From contig JACKJG010000004.1 in NCBI GenBank assembly GCA_020638065.1, forward strand, positions 193,302 through 257,301: a DNA stretch of 64,000 nt, in the 5' to 3' direction. This document shows, one piece after another, positions 61,270 to 64,000 of this stretch; within the stretch, counting starts at the first letter, position 1, and each line of letters starts with the position of its first letter. Below the pieces are notes generated by a model. It had not been told where the DNA came from and searched no databases. It saw nothing but the letters and a program-made list of their open reading frames with translations. The DNA is from Hyphomicrobiaceae bacterium (GTDB lineage: Bacteria; Pseudomonadota; Alphaproteobacteria; Rhizobiales; Devosiaceae). Position numbers and translations under genes: made by a program.

Positions 61270-62925
61270 TTACTCGACCGTGATTTCCCTCAGGGCCCAG
61301 TCGCGCTCGATTTGCCGGTGCGCCGCAACAATGATGGTTGCGTCCGGGCACATGTCATCAATGCCCGACAGAACCTTCTTCGCCGTGTCCGGATCAAGCC
61401 CTTCCGTGACCTCATCGAGCAACAGAATGTCCGGGTTTCTCAGCAGAGCGCGCGCAAGGGCGAGCCGCCGCCCCTCACCGCCCGAAAGCCGGTGACCCGA
61501 TTCCCCGATCTGATAGTCAAGCCCGCCGCGGTTCCTGATGGTTTCGGCCAAGCCAACCGCATCCAGCAGCCGCCAAGCCTCATCGTCCGTCAGGTCCGGT
61601 TTGGAAATTGCCAAGGCTTCCCGCACCGACCCGGCCATCAGCGCCGAACGCTGCAGCAAAAGGGTGACATGATTGCGAAAGTCAGGTTCCGCCATCATCG
61701 AAATGTCAGCACCCAAAAGCCGGACTGTGCCCCTTTCCGGATTCAACAGTCGTGCCATGATGAGCAACAATGTGCTTTTGCCGCGTCCGCTCGGCCCAAT
61801 CAGGGCCAGCCGTTCTCCCAGACCAACGCTCAGCGAAAAATCCTCAACGACCGGAAGATGTGCAGCCCCGTGCCGAAAGGTGATCCCATCCAGTTGCAGC
61901 GCGACGGGTTTCTCTTCGCCAACACCCGTCGCTTTGCCGCTTGTCTGGTCATCGGGTGCGGAGAGCGACCAGTCCACCCGCCGTGCCGCATCGGCCATCC
62001 GGCCCATCTCGGCGACGGCACGCCGCAAGGGCATGACCACCTCGACAAGCGCCAGACCGGCAAAAACCAGAATTGCGGCCATCGGCGCCGTCAATTGTCC
62101 CGAACCGATCGACGCATCGCCAATCAGCATGGCGCCCCCAACCACGATCGCTGAGCCAGTGCCGAGCAGCACGCCGGTCAGACGCTCCTTGCCAAACACC
62201 TTGCGCCGCTCGTTCCGCGCCCGCTGGTCGGCATCGAGAACCTTGCCGGCCTGCTGCTCCAGCAAGCCAAAGACTGCAAGATCGTTTCGGGCCCGGATCA
62301 AATCGATGAACCGGGACCGGATCGCCTGGCTGGCGCGCTCCGCCCGGCGCGAAGCATCGAAGGCGGTCCGCGCAACGAAAATGAGCAGCACGAAACCGAG
62401 AGCCGCGTAAATGCCGGCCACCCACAACGCACCGAAAAACCCCGTCATCCACCAAAGCCCGGCAAATGCCACGGTGAGCGTGATCAGTCCCGCGCCCACG
62501 GGCAGGACCAGCCGCAAGGGAATGGCATCAAGCGCATCGACATCGGCCATCAACCGGTTCAGGGCCTGTGCGCCGCGCAAGCGCGCCATGCGATCGAACG
62601 GTGCCCGCACCAGGCGCTCCAAAAGCGTCACCCGCAAACCCGCAAGCGCCCGCATGGTCGCATCATGGGTGATCAGCCGCTCACCATAGCGCCCGGCTGT
62701 GCGCCCGATCGCGAGGAACCTTATCGACGCGGACGGGCGAAACACGTCGAAAACGGCACCCACGCCCGCGATGCCCGCCGCCGCTGCGGCGGTGATGAAC
62801 CAACCCGATACCCCGAGCAGCGCGATCCCCGACAGCAGAACGACAACACTCAACAATGCGCCGAGCGCAAACAGCCAGCGCTGCTTTTGAACGATCAGAC
62901 CAAGGACACGCCACACCGCCTTCAT
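61270..62925 (-). CDS. cydC: Thiol reductant ABC exporter subunit CydC
   Basis: Half-transporter that with CydD exports cysteine/glutathione to the periplasm, needed for cytochrome bd and c assembly; 551 residues. Six-span membrane domain to about 330, ATPase domain after it with Walker A GPSGRGKST, signature LSGGEGRRLALARAL, Walker B ILLLDEVTEGLD and H-loop VAAHRQ. The start overlaps the cydD stop by four bases. It is followed by a 116-base gap holding the cydA promoter region. Confidence 0.93.
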   Translation of the reverse strand: MKAVWRVLGLIVQKQRWLFALGALLSVVVLLSGIALLGVSGWFITAAAAAGIAGVGAVFDVFRPSASIRFLAIGRTAGRYGERLITHDATMRALAGLRVTLLERLVRAPFDRMARLRGAQALNRLMADVDALDAIPLRLVLPVGAGLITLTVAFAGLWWMTGFFGALWVAGIYAALGFVLLIFVARTAFDASRRAERASQAIRSRFIDLIRARNDLAVFGLLEQQAGKVLDADQRARNERRKVFGKERLTGVLLGTGSAIVVGGAMLIGDASIGSGQLTAPMAAILVFAGLALVEVVMPLRRAVAEMGRMADAARRVDWSLSAPDDQTSGKATGVGEEKPVALQLDGITFRHGAAHLPVVEDFSLSVGLGERLALIGPSGRGKSTLLLIMARLLNPERGTVRLLGADISMMAEPDFRNHVTLLLQRSALMAGSVREALAISKPDLTDDEAWRLLDAVGLAETIRNRGGLDYQIGESGHRLSGGEGRRLALARALLRNPDILLLDEVTEGLDPDTAKKVLSGIDDMCPDATIIVAAHRQIERDWALREITVE

Positions 62926-64000
62926 TGGCCAGCTCCAAGGTCGACGATCTGGTCCATATGCGCGGCCAGCGTCGCGTCGTGGGTCGCAACGATCAGCGTC
63001 ACCCCAGACTGCTTGAGGGCCATCAACCCTTGCGTGACCAGCCGGGCCGATACCTCATCGAGATCCGCAGTCGGCTCATCGGCCAGAACCACGTCCGCAC
63101 CCGAATAAATAGCGCGGGCGATGGCGATCCGCCTGGCCTCGCCGCCAGAAAGCCCTGCACCATTTTCGCCCAGCCGGGTCTCAAGTCCGCGCGGAGCGCG
63201 TTCGACCACATCCCGAACCGCAGCCTGTTCCAGCGCTTCGTTCAACCGGCCCAAATCGGGCCGGCCGGTCAGGGCAATGTTCCATTTCAAACTGGCATTG
63301 AGAAACCGCATGGTCTGCGGCACGAATGCCAAGCGGGCGCGCCAGGCATCGGCATTTCCGTCCACAAGCAACTGGTCCCCAACAAATACCTTGCCTTCGC
63401 TGGCCGGAACCAGCCCGCCGATCAGAGACAAAAGCGTGCTTTTGCCCACTCCGCTCGGGCCAGTGATCGCAATCGTCGTGCCCGGTTTGATGTCGAGATC
63501 AGGATAGGCGATCCGGTGCCCGCCTGGCAGCTCGATCGCCAACCCGTTAGTGGCAATGTTGGCTTTCCCTTCAGGCGCAGGGGCATCACCTCCCTGTCCC
63601 AGAATGTCGGGCCCCACCTCGCCTTGCCAGGTGACATATTCATCCGCCACCGCGTCCGCCGAGGCCTTGTCGTGCCAGGCCGCCGAATGATCGCGCAACG
63701 GCTGAAAGAATTCGGGCGCCAGCACCAGAAGGAATATGCCCGCGAACGGGGAAACCGGCGCACCATAGGTTCCGAACGTGATGATCCCCAAAAGCGAAAA
63801 GCCCACATAAACGGCCATCATCGCCACGCCGATGGCCGAGAAGAGTTCAAGAACGGTCGAGGATAGGAACGCGATGCGCAGCACCGCCATCACCCGCTTC
63901 CGCAGCGAATCTGTGCGTGCCGCGAAACCGCCAACCACGGCTTCGCCTGCATTGAGCACCCGAATGTCGACGAGTGCTGACAAGTATTCGCCCAGAACGC
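62922..64000 (-). CDS. cydD: Thiol reductant ABC exporter subunit CydD (5' end beyond window)
   Basis: Partner of CydC. Only the C-terminal part is in the window (about 359 codons); the frame continues without a stop to the right edge. The visible part contains the end of the membrane domain, then an ATPase domain with Walker A GPSGVGKST, signature LSGGEARRIAIARAI, Walker B VVLADEPTADLD and H-loop VATHDA. The complete protein would be near 550-590 residues. The first Met-like codon in the visible sequence (TTG 63983) lies within the membrane domain and is not the start. Confidence 0.93.
   Translation of the reverse strand, partial: VLGEYLSALVDIRVLNAGEAVVGGFAARTDSLRKRVMAVLRIAFLSSTVLELFSAIGVAMMAVYVGFSLLGIITFGTYGAPVSPFAGIFLLVLAPEFFQPLRDHSAAWHDKASADAVADEYVTWQGEVGPDILGQGGDAPAPEGKANIATNGLAIELPGGHRIAYPDLDIKPGTTIAITGPSGVGKSTLLSLIGGLVPASEGKVFVGDQLLVDGNADAWRARLAFVPQTMRFLNASLKWNIALTGRPDLGRLNEALEQAAVRDVVERAPRGLETRLGENGAGLSGGEARRIAIARAIYSGADVVLADEPTADLDEVSARLVTQGLMALKQSGVTLIVATHDATLAAHMDQIVDLGAGQ

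Overview
The window is a GC-rich stretch with dense overlapping operons, ATGA start/stop couplings, rhizobial-style urease genes, a FixK/FNR-like box and a CtrA-like site. Together these point to an alphaproteobacterium, probably of the order Hyphomicrobiales (Devosia-like is a guess; no rRNA or other marker gene is present). I see no tRNA, rRNA, insertion sequence, prophage or CRISPR array.

Layout. 1-7648 (minus): an M20 deacylase, a complete peptide-type ABC importer (binding protein, two permeases, one fused double ATPase) and a cut-off aldehyde dehydrogenase. 7748-8533 (plus): hydroxypyruvate-isomerase-like gene. 8530-15113 (minus): complete urease set ureD-A-orf-B-C-GNAT and ureE-F-G, split by a hemolysin III gene on the plus strand. 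15545-17560 (minus): one-chain fusion of a Gfo/Idh/MocA dehydrogenase and an aldo/keto reductase. 17694-20406 (plus): CAT-fold acyltransferase-like gene and a CPD photolyase. 20630-22567 (plus): propionyl-CoA synthetase.

22834-45343 (plus) is the most striking part: a type I secretion locus with a TolC-like outer-membrane protein, a 5211-residue RTX/cadherin-like adhesin, two different ABC half-transporters and an HlyD-type adaptor. The adhesin contains 17 near-identical 615-bp tandem units (25825-36279), which are mosaics of a few sequence variants. The first ABC protein has lost several catalytic motifs of its ATPase domain, so the pair probably forms a heterodimeric exporter with one degenerate site.

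45366-54319 is a catabolic island: an RpiR regulator facing an operon of N-formylglutamate amidohydrolase-family hydrolase, TRAP transporter (DctQ, DctM, Tat-exported DctP), glutamate-amine ligase of the glutamine synthetase family, aldehyde dehydrogenase and iron alcohol dehydrogenase. The set fits gamma-glutamylation-dependent use of an amino alcohol, but the substrate is not known.

54467-57547 (minus): an ABC-2 transporter co-transcribed with a membrane-anchored NEW3-domain protein. 57676-64000 (minus): a small membrane protein of unknown function, then the cytochrome bd oxidase locus cydD(partial)-C-A-B-X. It includes the 40-residue CydX, a FixK/FNR-type box before cydA and a strong terminator after cydX.
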